The position numbers were made by a program, and so were the translations under genes. DNA of 64,000 bases from an uncultured Prevotellaceae bacterium (GTDB lineage: Bacteria > Bacteroidota > Bacteroidia > Bacteroidales > Muribaculaceae), in NCBI GenBank assembly GCA_900319525.1, contig ONOU01000015.1, forward strand, positions 20,867-84,866, written 5' to 3'. The notes beneath the pieces are model-generated. The model saw only the letters and a program-made list of their open reading frames with translations. It ran no database searches and was not told the DNA's origin. The stretch's first letter is position 1. Every line of letters starts with the position of its first letter. Shown here one piece after another: positions 49,676 through 59,547 of the stretch.

Positions 49676-52633
49676 ATGAAGAAATGTAAAACAGGAATGT
49701 TGCAACGCATGCTGCTAGTGTGCGCGGCACTGATGTTTGCCCTGGGCGTTACGGCGCAGACCCAGACCATTACCGGCCACATCGTGGATGAGGCCGGTGA
49801 GGACCTGATTGGTGCCAGCGTCGCTGTCAAGGGGACATCTAACGGAAGCGTTACCGACTTTGACGGACGATTCACCATCGAGAACGCTCCGAGTAACGGA
49901 ACCCTGGTGATCTCTTACATCGGTTTTGAGACCCAGGAAGTGGCAATAAATGGCCAAAACCACTTTGAGATCACCCTTGCCGAGGAGCGCTCACAGCTCA
50001 ACGAGGTGGTGGTAGTGGGTTACGGCTCACTTGCCAAGAAGGAAATTTCGAGTTCGGTTGTGCAGATCGACAAGAAGCAGTTCAACCAGGGTGTCGCCAG
50101 CGACCCTCTCGCCCTCGTTGCCGGTAAGGTTGCCGGTCTGAACGTGAGCACTGCTGCTGCCGCCAATCCCAACTCGATGACCGACTTCCAGGTGCGTGGC
50201 GCCGGTTCGCTTACCGCGTCCAACGGCCCGCTCATCGTCATCGACGGTATTGCCGGCGGTGACCTGCGCAACATTGCCACCCAGGACGTCGAGAGTATCA
50301 CCGTCCTCAAGGACGCCGGTTCGGCTGCCATCTATGGTACCCGTGGCGCTAACGGCGTTATCCTGGTGACCACCAAGAAAGGTGCTGGAGCCCCCTGTGT
50401 GACCACCGTCACCTATGACAGCTACATCGCCGGCAACTTTGCCAAGCCCAAGCCCCGCATCCTGACGACCGATGAATTCCGTCGTTCACGCCGAGGCCAG
50501 GACTATGGCGGCGATACCAACTGATGGGATGAGATCACCCGCCCCGCCAGCTACAACCTGAACCAGTACCTGTCGATTGACAGTTCGACCAAGAACGGCT
50601 ATTTTGGCGCCTCGGTCAACTACAAGCGCGGCAACGGTCTCGACATCGTGTCGGGTCGTGAGGAATATGGCGCCCGCTTTGTGGGCGAGCAGCGCGTGCT
50701 GGACAATTTCCTCCAGTTCAACGCTTCGCTGTCGGGCCGCAAGGTGCACGAGAAGTGGGGCAACGACGGCCTGTTTGACACCGCGTTGACGATGAATCCC
50801 ACCATCCCCGTGTTTAATGAGGACGGTACCTACTATCAGCCCAACAGTCCCACCGACATCCACAACCCGGTGAATGACCTGAAGAACAACGTGAGCAACG
50901 GTGACCGCATCTACCTGCTGGGTAACGGCGACGTCAAGGTGAACCTGATCCAGACCGACAAGCACTACCTGAACACCTCGCTCAGCTATGCGTTGCAGTA
51001 CAATGACCTGAAGTCCAACTTCTATACCCCCAGCACCTCGAGCGAGAGCTACTGGAACGGATATGCAGGCCGTGCCAACATCAATTACCAGAAGTGGTGG
51101 ACCAACCGCCTGGAGTGGTTGGGCAACTACACCCTCACGCTCGACGATCATCAGCTCAAGGCTGTGGTGGGCTACTCTTGGGAGCGCACCCGCTGGGAGC
51201 AGAGCGGAAACGAGAACATGGGCTTTGTGTATGACAGCATGAATTATCATGGCATCGGCAACGGTACCTACCTGCACGATGGCAAGGCCAACATGTGGGC
51301 TGGCTCGTCAGAATCTACCCTGATCGGCTTCTTTGGCCGTTTGAACTACAACTTTAAGGATATGCTGTTTGCCTCGGCATCGATGCGTCGTGAGGGCAGC
51401 ACCAAGTTCGGCGCCAACAAGAAGTGGGGTAGCTTCCCCTCGGTGTCACTGGCATGGGAAATCATCCGCACCCCCTTTGCCGAAGGCCTGTCCCGCACCT
51501 TCCAGAGCTTGAAACCCCGTATTTCATACGGTGTGACGGGCCGCAGCGATTTCAATGCCTACCAGTCGCTCTCGACCTATAGCGGCTATGGCGCCTACTA
51601 TATTGACGGCGAGTGGATCAACGGCTATGCCCCCTCGGTCAACGCCAATCCCGACCTGGCATGGGAAAAATCGACTGCCTTCAATGTGGGCGTTGACTTT
51701 GTCGCCTTTGACAGCCGCTTGCGTGGCAGTGTCGAGTACTACGACCGCCGCAGTCAGGACCTGCTCTACAACTACACCGCTCCGCAGCCCCCGTTCATCT
51801 ACAACTCGATTCTCGTGAACGTGGGCACGACCAAGGATACCGGTGTAGAGCTTGTCCTTGACTATGACGTGCTCACTAAGACGGCCCTCAAGTGGACGAC
51901 TGGCATCAACTGGAGTACCGGTAAGACAAAGCTCACTAAGCTGTCGAGCGATGTGTATCAGATGAGTTATCTGGATCTGTACCGCAAACCCGGCGTGGGA
52001 ACCAGCGAGTACTTCTTCCGCGTTGAGGAAGGCGGCACCATCGGCCAGTACTACGGCTTTGAGCACGCCGGTATCGACGAGAACGGTCTGCTCATGGTCT
52101 ATGACAACGACGGCAAAGCCGTTCCCGCAGCCCAAGCTGACCCCGCTTGGAAGCGCAACATCGGCAATGGTGCCCCCAAGCATTTCCTCTCGTGGACCAA
52201 CACGTTCACCTGGAATAATTGGGACCTGAGTATGCTGATGCGCGGAGCCTTCGGCTACAAGATCTTCAACATGCGCCGCTATGGCATGGGCCTGAAAGGT
52301 TGCGGAACCGACAATGTGTTGGCCACTGCCTATACCGACTATGCTGACGTCAACGCTGGCGGTAGCATCATTTCGAGCTACTTCCTCGAGAAGGGCGACT
52401 ATTTCAAGCTTGACAACGTGACTCTGGGTTATACATTCATGCCCCAGAAGCGCAACCTGCTTGAGAGCCTGCGTGTTTATCTGTCAGCCAAGAACCTCTT
52501 CACCTTGACGGGCTACAAGGGTAATGATCCCTCGATTGTCACCTCGACAGGCATCACTCCCGGTATTGACTCCAACAGTGCCTATCCCCAGGCCTTCCAG
52601 CTTACACTGGGCGTGACCGTACGTTTCCACTAA
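49676..52633 (+). pseudogene. susC: SusC-like TonB-dependent transporter interrupted by an in-frame TGA
   Basis: Reads as one 985-codon frame except for TGA at 50522-50524 (codon 283). Upstream: signal peptide, carboxypeptidase-like beta-sandwich (TITGHIVDEAGEDLIGASV), TonB-box-like NEVVVVGYG, and plug (LIVIDGIAGGDLRNI, AAIYGTRGANGVILVTTKKG). Downstream: the complete 22-strand barrel ending in GVTVRFH. Around the stop the frame reads GGDTN-stop-WDEITRP where relatives have an aromatic residue before the second one, so TGG-to-TGA is the simplest change. No other damage is seen, which points to a very recent mutation or a base-call error. If real, starch uptake by this locus is lost or restored only by readthrough. 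Start ATG chosen for its signal peptide. Confidence 0.9.
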
Positions 52634-52654
52634 TCAATAAATAGACAAATGATT

Positions 52655-54478
52655 ATGAAAGATTTCAAATATATCATCATAGCGATTGCAGTGAGCGTAT
52701 TGGGTCTGGCATCGTGTACCGACCTGGACGAGAAGGTCAACGACCGCATCGACGCTACTGTGTATTATCAGAACGAGGCCAGTGTTAAGGGTGCCGTTGC
52801 CGCCATTTACAACCAGACGTCATCAACCCTGGCTGGTGAGAACTTCTTCCACCTGAGCGAGTATCCTGCCGACCAGCTCACCTGGCGTGTGTGGAACGGC
52901 GGACAGTGGGGCTGGGACGAGGCCATGAAGACGGTGCTCTCCTGGCACAACTGGAACAGCGAGTCCACCATTATCCAGAATGCCTGGTCGGGCGCATGGA
53001 CTGCTGTCGGGCTTGCCAACCTGCTGCTCAATGACCTGGAAGGGCTGAATGCCGAAGACCTGGGCATGAGCCAGGACAAACTCAACCAGTATGTGGCTGA
53101 GGTGCGCACCATCCGTGCTTGGAACTACTACTGCCTGTTTGAACTGTGGGGAGGCGCATTGCCCCTGAACATCAAGTCGGGTAGCGAAGTGCCGGGTACT
53201 GCCGACCCCGATTGGGATGCCTCATGCCGTAAAATCTATGATTTCATTGCCGCCGAGCTTGATGAGACCTATTTGCAGCTGGCAAAGGAGGATGGCAGCC
53301 GCTCCACCGTCAATCGTGCCAATCAGGCGATGAACCGCCTGTTGAAGGCCCGCTTGCTGCTCAATGCCGAGGTGTTTATCAAGGAGGCCCATTACGACGA
53401 GTGCGAGGCGCTGTCCAAGCAGATCATCAACGGAGAGTACGGTACCTACCGTCTTGCCGACAATTACCGTGACCTGTACAGCATCGACAACGTGAAGTGC
53501 CCCGAGGTGATCTTTGCTCTCGCAGCCGAGGATGGCCAGGGTGCGGCCAACGCCATCAGCAACGTGCGCACGATGGTGGGCATGTGGTATGGCTATGCCG
53601 ACTACTTCGGCCAGTCCTATGACGGAATCGGCGCATGGAACTGCGTGTGCCTCGTGCCCAGCTATGACAACTCAGGAACGGTATTGCCCACCGGAGGTAC
53701 CGAGGGCGCGACGTGCTTCCTGGACGCTCCTTATAACGACAAGCTGGGTGCTCCCTACGAGCGCTTTGACGATCGCGACATACGCAAACAGAATTATGTG
53801 TATAATGTCACTACCGGCACTCATGGCCCCGGTATGTTCCTCAAGGGCGTGATGCGTGCCAACTTCGGTACCGGCGATGTCCTCAAGGCCGATGCCGACC
53901 GTGACGGCCAGGATCTGGTCTATGTGGATCAGGTGGGAACATTCTTGAACCAGGGCCGTACCCTCGAGACCGTCATGAGCCCCCGATGGGGCGAGACCAA
54001 CTCGGGTGTCCGCCTGGTGAAGTATCCCCTTTATCCTACCAATGACGCCGGCGGATTCAAGTCGATTGACGATGTGCAGTTCCGCCTTGCTGAGGCCTAT
54101 TACAACATTGCTGAGTGCGAGATGCGCAAGGGCAACAGTGGCGAGGCTAAGAATTATGTGGATGCTGTGCGTCAGCGCTACTTCACGGCTGCCAACAGGG
54201 CTTCGGCACTCTCCGTCCCCGGTCCCGGCTTCTCCACATTTGACATGGACTGGATGCTGAGCGAGTGGGGCAAGGAGTATCTGGGCGAGGGCAACCGCCG
54301 CCGCACCGACCTGCGCCGCTTCAACAAGTTCACTCAGGGCACCTGGTGGTTCTGGGGACGCGCTACCGAAGCTGGTATTGAGCTGCCCGCCAAGCGCAGC
54401 GAGAAGTATGAGTGGTATCCGCTGCCCCAGTCGGCGTTGACGGTTAACCCGGGCCTCGTGCAGAATCCCAATTATTAA
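52655..54478 (+). CDS. susD: SusD/RagB-like starch-binding outer-membrane lipoprotein
   Basis: About 607 aa. Lipoprotein signal ending in the lipobox LASC; SusD fold with the N-terminal TPR-like helices (SVKGAVAAIYNQ, NAWSGAWTAVGLANLLLNDLE, VAEVRTIRAWNYYCLFELWGG) and the C-terminal part (RLAEAYYNIAECEMRKGN, MLSEWGKEYLGEGNRRRTDLRR, WYPLPQSALTVNPGLVQNPNY). SusD caps the SusC barrel and delivers malto-oligosaccharides. Starts 21 bases after susC (ATG at 52649 is an alternative two codons up). It is intact, so the pair is broken only in SusC. Confidence 0.95.
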   Translation: MKDFKYIIIAIAVSVLGLASCTDLDEKVNDRIDATVYYQNEASVKGAVAAIYNQTSSTLAGENFFHLSEYPADQLTWRVWNGGQWGWDEAMKTVLSWHNWNSESTIIQNAWSGAWTAVGLANLLLNDLEGLNAEDLGMSQDKLNQYVAEVRTIRAWNYYCLFELWGGALPLNIKSGSEVPGTADPDWDASCRKIYDFIAAELDETYLQLAKEDGSRSTVNRANQAMNRLLKARLLLNAEVFIKEAHYDECEALSKQIINGEYGTYRLADNYRDLYSIDNVKCPEVIFALAAEDGQGAANAISNVRTMVGMWYGYADYFGQSYDGIGAWNCVCLVPSYDNSGTVLPTGGTEGATCFLDAPYNDKLGAPYERFDDRDIRKQNYVYNVTTGTHGPGMFLKGVMRANFGTGDVLKADADRDGQDLVYVDQVGTFLNQGRTLETVMSPRWGETNSGVRLVKYPLYPTNDAGGFKSIDDVQFRLAEAYYNIAECEMRKGNSGEAKNYVDAVRQRYFTAANRASALSVPGPGFSTFDMDWMLSEWGKEYLGEGNRRRTDLRRFNKFTQGTWWFWGRATEAGIELPAKRSEKYEWYPLPQSALTVNPGLVQNPNY

Positions 54479-54510
54479 TTGTTATCACACATTATAACTA
54501 CGATAAAGAT

Positions 54511-55932
54511 ATGAAAACAAGGAATATATACAGTCTGATAGTGGCGCTGCTGGCCGTCGCGTCTGTGATGACCGGTTGCTCAAAGGATGAGGATATCATC
54601 TTTGACCACGAGCGCCAGCAATTTGAGACTCGCGCCGACCGCATCCTGCTTGAGTTCATTGCCCCCTATGGTACTGCCGTGGACGAGGAAATCTTCATCA
54701 TGGGTGCCTTCAATGGCGATAGTGCGTCGATGGGGCAGGAGCAGTGGAAACTCATGAAGGCTCCTGGCAGCGACGTCAAGTGGGGCATCTATCTGGATCC
54801 CTCCACTTTTGTATCGGGCAAGACGCTTGCCGACGGTTTCCGTTTCTACAGCACAACCCAGGGCAGCGAGTTCACCGTAAAGGGTGAACTGGCCAATCAC
54901 CACGACAACCCGGGCGTGGGCACCTTTACCAACGTGTGGGGTGAGCGATGGGAAAGCTATTACTGGAGTGGTGACGGTCCCGAAATTGAGCATGACGGCT
55001 ATGTGGTCTATGTGCTTGATGAGACTGGCTGGAACAACCTGAACCTGTACATGTGGGGCGACGTGAACGACCTGAATGGCGGTTGGCCCGGCATGGCACC
55101 GACTGGCAAACAGAAGATTGGTGGTACCGAGTACACCTACTTTGATATGGGCGCGGCCAACACTGGCTTGAACGAGAATCTCATCTTCAACAACGGTGAG
55201 GGCTCTCAGCTGGCCGACTTCAACTTCACCATCGACCGTGACGTCTATCTGCGTATTACCGCAAGCGGTGTCGAGGAACTGGGTGAGCCCGTCGTTGTCA
55301 ACCATGACGGTTATGCTGTGTTCATCGTTAACAAGACCGGTTGGGACGCCATCACGCTCTACATGTGGGGTGACGTGAATGACCTGAACGGCGGCTGGCC
55401 CGGCATGGTGCCGACAGGCGAGCAGACCATCAAGGGTGTCACCTATACCTACTTTGACATGGGTGAGGCCAATACGGGCTTAAGCGAGAACCTCATCTTT
55501 AACAATGCAGGTGGTGGCTCGCAATTGGCCGACTATGCCTATACCATCGATCACGACGTCTATCTTGAGGTGACTGCCAGTGGCGTGACCGAGATTGATC
55601 CCAACACCTACACGGGTGGCGGCGACACTCCCGAACCCACTCCTGGTGAGACTCACTACATCTACATCGATAATCAGACCGGTTGGGACGCTATCACGCT
55701 GTATGCGTGGGGTGACAAGGAGTTCTTTGGCAGTTGGCCCGGTGCTGCGCCCACAGGTACAAAGGCCATCGACGGCGTGAACTACACTTATTGGGAATTC
55801 ACAAGCGCCGGCGAGACGGAACACCTGATTTTCAACAACAATGGTGGCGGATCGCAGACGCCTGACTTTGATGTGGTGCTGGACAAGGACTACTACCTTG
55901 TTGTCACAGCTAGCGGGGCAGCCATAAAGTGA
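54511..55932 (+). CDS. SusE/SusF-like lipoprotein with three starch-binding-type repeats
   Basis: 473 aa. Lipobox VMTGC (about 18-22), a SusE-type N-terminal domain (about 30-165), then three repeats of about 95 residues (from about 168, 270 and 379), each with GW-N/D-x-[IL]-x-LYMWGD, WPGMAPTG, YTYFDM and ENLIFNN. Repeats 1 and 2 are nearly the same sequence; repeat 3 is shorter and diverged, after a short Pro/Thr linker. The repeats resemble CBM26-like/SusF starch-binding folds, and related sequence is at the N-terminus of the amylase in this locus. It would hold starch at the cell surface next to SusCD. 32 bases after susD. Confidence 0.88.
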   Translation: MKTRNIYSLIVALLAVASVMTGCSKDEDIIFDHERQQFETRADRILLEFIAPYGTAVDEEIFIMGAFNGDSASMGQEQWKLMKAPGSDVKWGIYLDPSTFVSGKTLADGFRFYSTTQGSEFTVKGELANHHDNPGVGTFTNVWGERWESYYWSGDGPEIEHDGYVVYVLDETGWNNLNLYMWGDVNDLNGGWPGMAPTGKQKIGGTEYTYFDMGAANTGLNENLIFNNGEGSQLADFNFTIDRDVYLRITASGVEELGEPVVVNHDGYAVFIVNKTGWDAITLYMWGDVNDLNGGWPGMVPTGEQTIKGVTYTYFDMGEANTGLSENLIFNNAGGGSQLADYAYTIDHDVYLEVTASGVTEIDPNTYTGGGDTPEPTPGETHYIYIDNQTGWDAITLYAWGDKEFFGSWPGAAPTGTKAIDGVNYTYWEFTSAGETEHLIFNNNGGGSQTPDFDVVLDKDYYLVVTASGAAIK

Positions 55933-55950
55933 AGCTTATTCTAATTGTTT

Positions 55951-56034
55951 CAGGGCAGAATCTATAACCTGCTTCTTCAATTCTGCCCTGATTACTGCTT
56001 GAGGGAGGCATGAGGTCCGAAGTGCCTCCCTCAA
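55951..56034 (+). repeat. Two consecutive hairpins between the SusE/F-like gene and GH97
   Basis: CAGGGCAGAAT (55951-55961) pairs with ATTCTGCCCTG (55980-55990); TTGAGGGAGGCA (55999-56010) pairs with TGCCTCCCTCAA (56023-56034). Neither is followed by a T run on the plus strand, so they may mark RNA processing or transcript end protection rather than classical termination. Confidence 0.7.
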
Positions 56035-56064
56035 TAAAAAACTTCAGGTTTTTGAATTGCCATG

Positions 56065-56095
56065 TTTGACATTTAGAATATAAGCATTATATTTG
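56065..56095 (+). promoter_or_regulatory. Promoter of the GH97 gene
   Basis: -33-like TTTGA (56065-56069) and -7 TATATTTG (56088-56095) at an 18-bp gap, 24 bases before the ATG at 56120. GH97 can therefore be expressed apart from susCDE. Confidence 0.6.
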
Positions 56096-56119
56096 CATTC
56101 GTAAACTTGAAATTAACAA

Positions 56120-58126
56120 ATGAAACCAATTGTAGTCATGAAGAGAGTTCTATTATTAGCCCTGATGTGCCTGGCGATGAGCGTTGTGGCTGGTGCTAAG
56201 GACGTCAAGCTGAGTTCGCCCGACGGGTCGTTGACGGTGACCATCGGCGTTGACGGCGGTCAGGCGTGGTATCAGGTGAATCGAGGTAACGAGTTGATTA
56301 TCGGTCGCTCAGAGTTGGGCCTGACGCTCAAGGACGGTGCCGACTTGCAGGGCAACTTCAAGCTGGGCAAGATGACACGCTCGTCGTTTGACGAGATTTG
56401 GGGGCAGCCATGGGGCGAGGACGCCCTGGTGCGCAACCACTACAACGAACTGAGGGCTGTCTTGCAGGAGAAAAGTGGCGCTAAACGCCAGTTGACGGTG
56501 ACATTCCGCGCCTTTGACGACGGAGTGGCTTTCCGTTACGAGTTTCCCCGTCAGGCGGGCCTTCAGGACTTTGTCATCATGGACGAAGCCACGCAGTTTG
56601 CCCTGCCTGCCGATGCTCAGGCCTGGTCCATACCAGCGTTGACCCCCTACTATGAGGGCATCTACACCCGTGAGCCCGTGAGCCGCAAGGACAGCATCTC
56701 GGCTCCCGTGGCCCTAGAAGTCAATGATTCGCTGTACATGGCGATCATGGAGGCCAACCTGACCGATTACTCGACGATGAACCTCGCTGCCCGCGGCACG
56801 ACACTCACTGTCGCCCTGGTGCCCTGGCAGAATGGTGACAAGGTGAGGGTGGGGGACACGCGTGTGAGCCCCTGGCGTGCCATCATCATTGGCCGCAAGG
56901 CCGCCGACCTGCTGCTCTCGCGCATGGCCCTGAACCTGAACGAGCCTTGCAAGATTGACGATACGTCATGGGTTAAGCCCTCCAAATATGTAGGCATCTG
57001 GTGGGCGTTGCAGAAGCAGCGCTGGACCTGGGCTCAGGGAGAGCGTCACGGGGCCACCACGGCAAACACCAAGCGCTACATCGACTTTGCCGCCCGTCAC
57101 GGCTTTGGAGGCGTGCTGGTCGAGGGGTGGAACTACGGCTGGGACACCGATTGGACCAAGCACGGCGACGGCTTCTCGTTCACCCGGGCCTATCCCGACT
57201 ATGACTTGGAGGGCCTGTGCCGCTATGCCGCCGAGCGTGGCGTGCGCATCATTGCCCACAACGAGACCGGTGGCGCCGCGCAGAACTACGAGAACCAATT
57301 GGAGGACGCCTACAGGCTCTATGAGTCGCTGGGCATCAACACGGTCAAGACAGGCTATGTGAACTCGCATTTCTATAATGGTGAGTTGCAGCACTCGCAG
57401 TGGGGCGTGCGTCACTTCCGCAAGGTCATTGAGACCGCCGCACGCCATCACCTGATGATTGTCAACCACGAGGGCGCCATGCCCAGTGGCATCCAGCGCA
57501 CGTGGCCCAACCTCATCGGCACCGAGAGCATGCGAGGCCAGGAGTATAACGCGTTTGACCGTCGTGGCGGCAACCCGCCTTACCACGAGTGCGTCCTGCC
57601 GTTCACGCGCGGCCTGGGTGGTCCCATGGATTTCACTCCCGGCATCTTTGAGTACCGCAACGACGCCGTTCCCGGTACACGCCCGCAGACGACGCTCGCC
57701 CATCAGCTGGCTGAATATATTGTCATATACAGCCCCGGCCACATGGCCGCCGATGAGATTGAGAACTATGAGCACCAGCCCGCCTTCAAGTTCATCGAGG
57801 ACGTGCCCACCGACTGGCAGCGCACCCTAGTGCCCCATGCGGCGATAGGCCAGTATGTGACCTATGTGCGTCAGCAACGTGGCACCGACAACTGGTATAT
57901 CGGTAGTGTGACCGACAGTCAGGCCCGCGACCTGGACCTGCCGCTCGACTTCCTTGATGCGGATAAGCGCTACATGGCCATCATTTATGAGGACGGTCCT
58001 GATGCCGACTATCGCACCAATCCCTATCCGATGACCATCCGTCGCCTGGAAGTGGACCGCAGCACTGTGCTCCAGCTGCATCTGGCACCTGGTGGAGGCG
58101 TAGCTATCCAGCTGCTGGCCCAGTAG
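56120..58126 (+). CDS. susB: GH97 alpha-glucosidase (SusB-like)
   Basis: 668 aa. Signal peptide 1-26; N-terminal beta-sandwich (about 27-275), TIM barrel (about 285-570; YVGIWWALQKQRWTWAQG, GVLVEGWNYGWDTDW) and C-terminal beta domain. Candidate catalytic glutamates lie in MIVNHEGAMPSG, LIGTESMRGQEYN and YHECVLPFTRG; a Glu in the NHEG position marks the inverting alpha-glucosidase branch typified by B. thetaiotaomicron SusB (retaining GH97 enzymes have Asp there). It cleaves malto-oligosaccharides to glucose in the periplasm. Second Met (56138) is an alternative start. Closes the starch locus with a strong terminator. Confidence 0.94.
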   Translation: MKPIVVMKRVLLLALMCLAMSVVAGAKDVKLSSPDGSLTVTIGVDGGQAWYQVNRGNELIIGRSELGLTLKDGADLQGNFKLGKMTRSSFDEIWGQPWGEDALVRNHYNELRAVLQEKSGAKRQLTVTFRAFDDGVAFRYEFPRQAGLQDFVIMDEATQFALPADAQAWSIPALTPYYEGIYTREPVSRKDSISAPVALEVNDSLYMAIMEANLTDYSTMNLAARGTTLTVALVPWQNGDKVRVGDTRVSPWRAIIIGRKAADLLLSRMALNLNEPCKIDDTSWVKPSKYVGIWWALQKQRWTWAQGERHGATTANTKRYIDFAARHGFGGVLVEGWNYGWDTDWTKHGDGFSFTRAYPDYDLEGLCRYAAERGVRIIAHNETGGAAQNYENQLEDAYRLYESLGINTVKTGYVNSHFYNGELQHSQWGVRHFRKVIETAARHHLMIVNHEGAMPSGIQRTWPNLIGTESMRGQEYNAFDRRGGNPPYHECVLPFTRGLGGPMDFTPGIFEYRNDAVPGTRPQTTLAHQLAEYIVIYSPGHMAADEIENYEHQPAFKFIEDVPTDWQRTLVPHAAIGQYVTYVRQQRGTDNWYIGSVTDSQARDLDLPLDFLDADKRYMAIIYEDGPDADYRTNPYPMTIRRLEVDRSTVLQLHLAPGGGVAIQLLAQ

Positions 58127-58146
58127 AATTGAGGCATCTATAGCAT

Positions 58147-58188
58147 AAAACATGAGGCAACGAGTCGCAGCCCGTTGCCTCATGTTTT
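58147..58188. terminator. Bidirectional terminator after GH97
   Basis: Perfect 16-bp stem AAAACATGAGGCAACG (58147-58162) with CGTTGCCTCATGTTTT (58173-58188), giving T runs in both directions between convergent genes. Confidence 0.88.
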
Positions 58189-58203
58189 AATGACTGTTGA
58201 TCT

Positions 58204-59428
58204 CTATTTCTTGCCGGTCATGATGTCGAGAACCATCTGGTCGGTGGCACACATGGCATCGGCACCGATGACGGTGAGGTTGCGGATGCTGCGGTCCACA
58301 TCGTCGTCGATGATGCCCTCGGCACTGGTGACGTGGCGGCCTTCCATGGCCAGCACGGCGCTCAAGAGTGCCGTGGACACGCCTGAGGCGATCTTCAGGG
58401 CGCAGCTGGGTTTAGCGCCGTCACAGATCATGCCCGTGAGGTTGGCGATCATATTTTTCACGGCATAGCAGATGCGGTCATAGTCGCCGCCCATCAGATA
58501 GGTGATGCCGCACGAGCTGCCTATCGAGGCCGTGGCTTAGCGTGAGCGCGCGGATGAGTTCTTCCTCGGTATTCTCGTTCTCCATGGCATAGACGGCTAC
58601 GGGATTGGTGGCACAGATGCCCTGGTTGCCCGAGCCGCTATTGCTCATCACGGGGATGAGGGCACCGCCCATGCGGGCATCGGTGGCCAGAGCGGTCTTG
58701 GAGAGGATGCGGGAGAAGATGGTGTTGCCAAAGATGCCGTGGCTCAGCGGCCTGTCCATGGTCTTGCCCAGGCAGTGGCCGTAGTTGCCCTTGACCGACT
58801 CCTGGGCGGCCTTGAGGTTGTAGTCACGGGTCTCGAGAATGAAGCGTATCTCGTTGAGTGGGGCCTGCATGGCAAAGTCATAGACCAGGCGCAGGTTGAG
58901 CGTGATATCATCCTCGTCGCAGTCACCGCTGTGGCTCGCCTGCTCGTCGAGCAGCACCTCGTCGTCACGGGTGACGCTGACGAAGTGGGTGTGTGACCCC
59001 TGGATGATGGCACAAGCCTTGTGGCCGCCGCCCTCGCACAGGATTTCGACATAGAGCTTGTCGCAGCAGTCTTGCTTGAGCTGGATGTCGATGCGACCCT
59101 CGTCGATGTACTGCTTGCCCTGCTCGATGGCCTCGGGGCACACGTCCTTGATGACCTCGAGTTGGTATTCGCTCTTGCCGATAAGGGCTCCCAGGGCGAT
59201 AGCAATGGGCAGGCCAATCATTCCTGTGCCGGGTATGCCCACGCCCATGGCGTTCTTGAGGATGTTGGCACTCAGCAGTGCGGTAATCTTCTCGGGTCGG
59301 CAGCCCAATGCCTCGGTTGCTCGGCTCACACACAATGCCACTGCCATAGGCTCGGTACAGCCCACGGCAGGGACAACCTCGCGCTTCATCAACGCGATAA
59401 TCTGCTCTCTAGTCTTCTCTTCAATCAT
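58204..59428 (-). pseudogene. UPF0597 / CyuA-type L-cysteine desulfidase (serine dehydratase-like), disrupted
   Basis: Two overlapping frames make up one gene. The 5' part (59428-58478) holds VGCTEPMAVALC and runs normally to RALTLSHG; the 3' part (58494-58204 and the frame just above it) continues with SSCGITYLMGGDYDRICYAV and AKPSCALKI. At about 58525-58545 roughly twenty codons that relatives have between LTLSHA and the SSCGI region (the usual GRLSALCGC piece) are missing and the frame shifts. The family binds an iron-sulfur cluster through the CTEP and other cysteines; the missing piece carries one of them, so the product would be inactive. Either a real deletion or an assembly artefact. 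Confidence 0.8.
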
Positions 59429-59442
59429 TATGTTTTAGTTTT

Positions 59443-59537
59443 TAGTTGTAAGTTTTAAGTTTTAAGTATAATTACCATCGCCTGAAAAACCGATGAGACA
59501 ATAGTATTATTACTTACAACTAAAAACTTAAAACTTA
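59443..59537. repeat. Inverted pair of AGTTGTAAGTTTTAAGTTTT units
   Basis: The 20-mer AGTTGTAAGTTTTAAGTTTT at about 59443-59462 recurs inverted at about 59518-59537, with extra copies of TTTTTAGTTGTAAG on the outer sides. It fills most of the gap between dsbD and the broken UPF0597 gene and could form a long AU-rich hairpin. Confidence 0.7.
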
Positions 59538-59547
59538 CAACTCAAAT

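Noticed and set aside
50522..50524. TGA recoded as tryptophan or selenocysteine
   Set aside because: Many genes in the window end at TGA in normal places, no second in-frame TGA is seen in any gene, and no selenocysteine-type hairpin is evident just after it.
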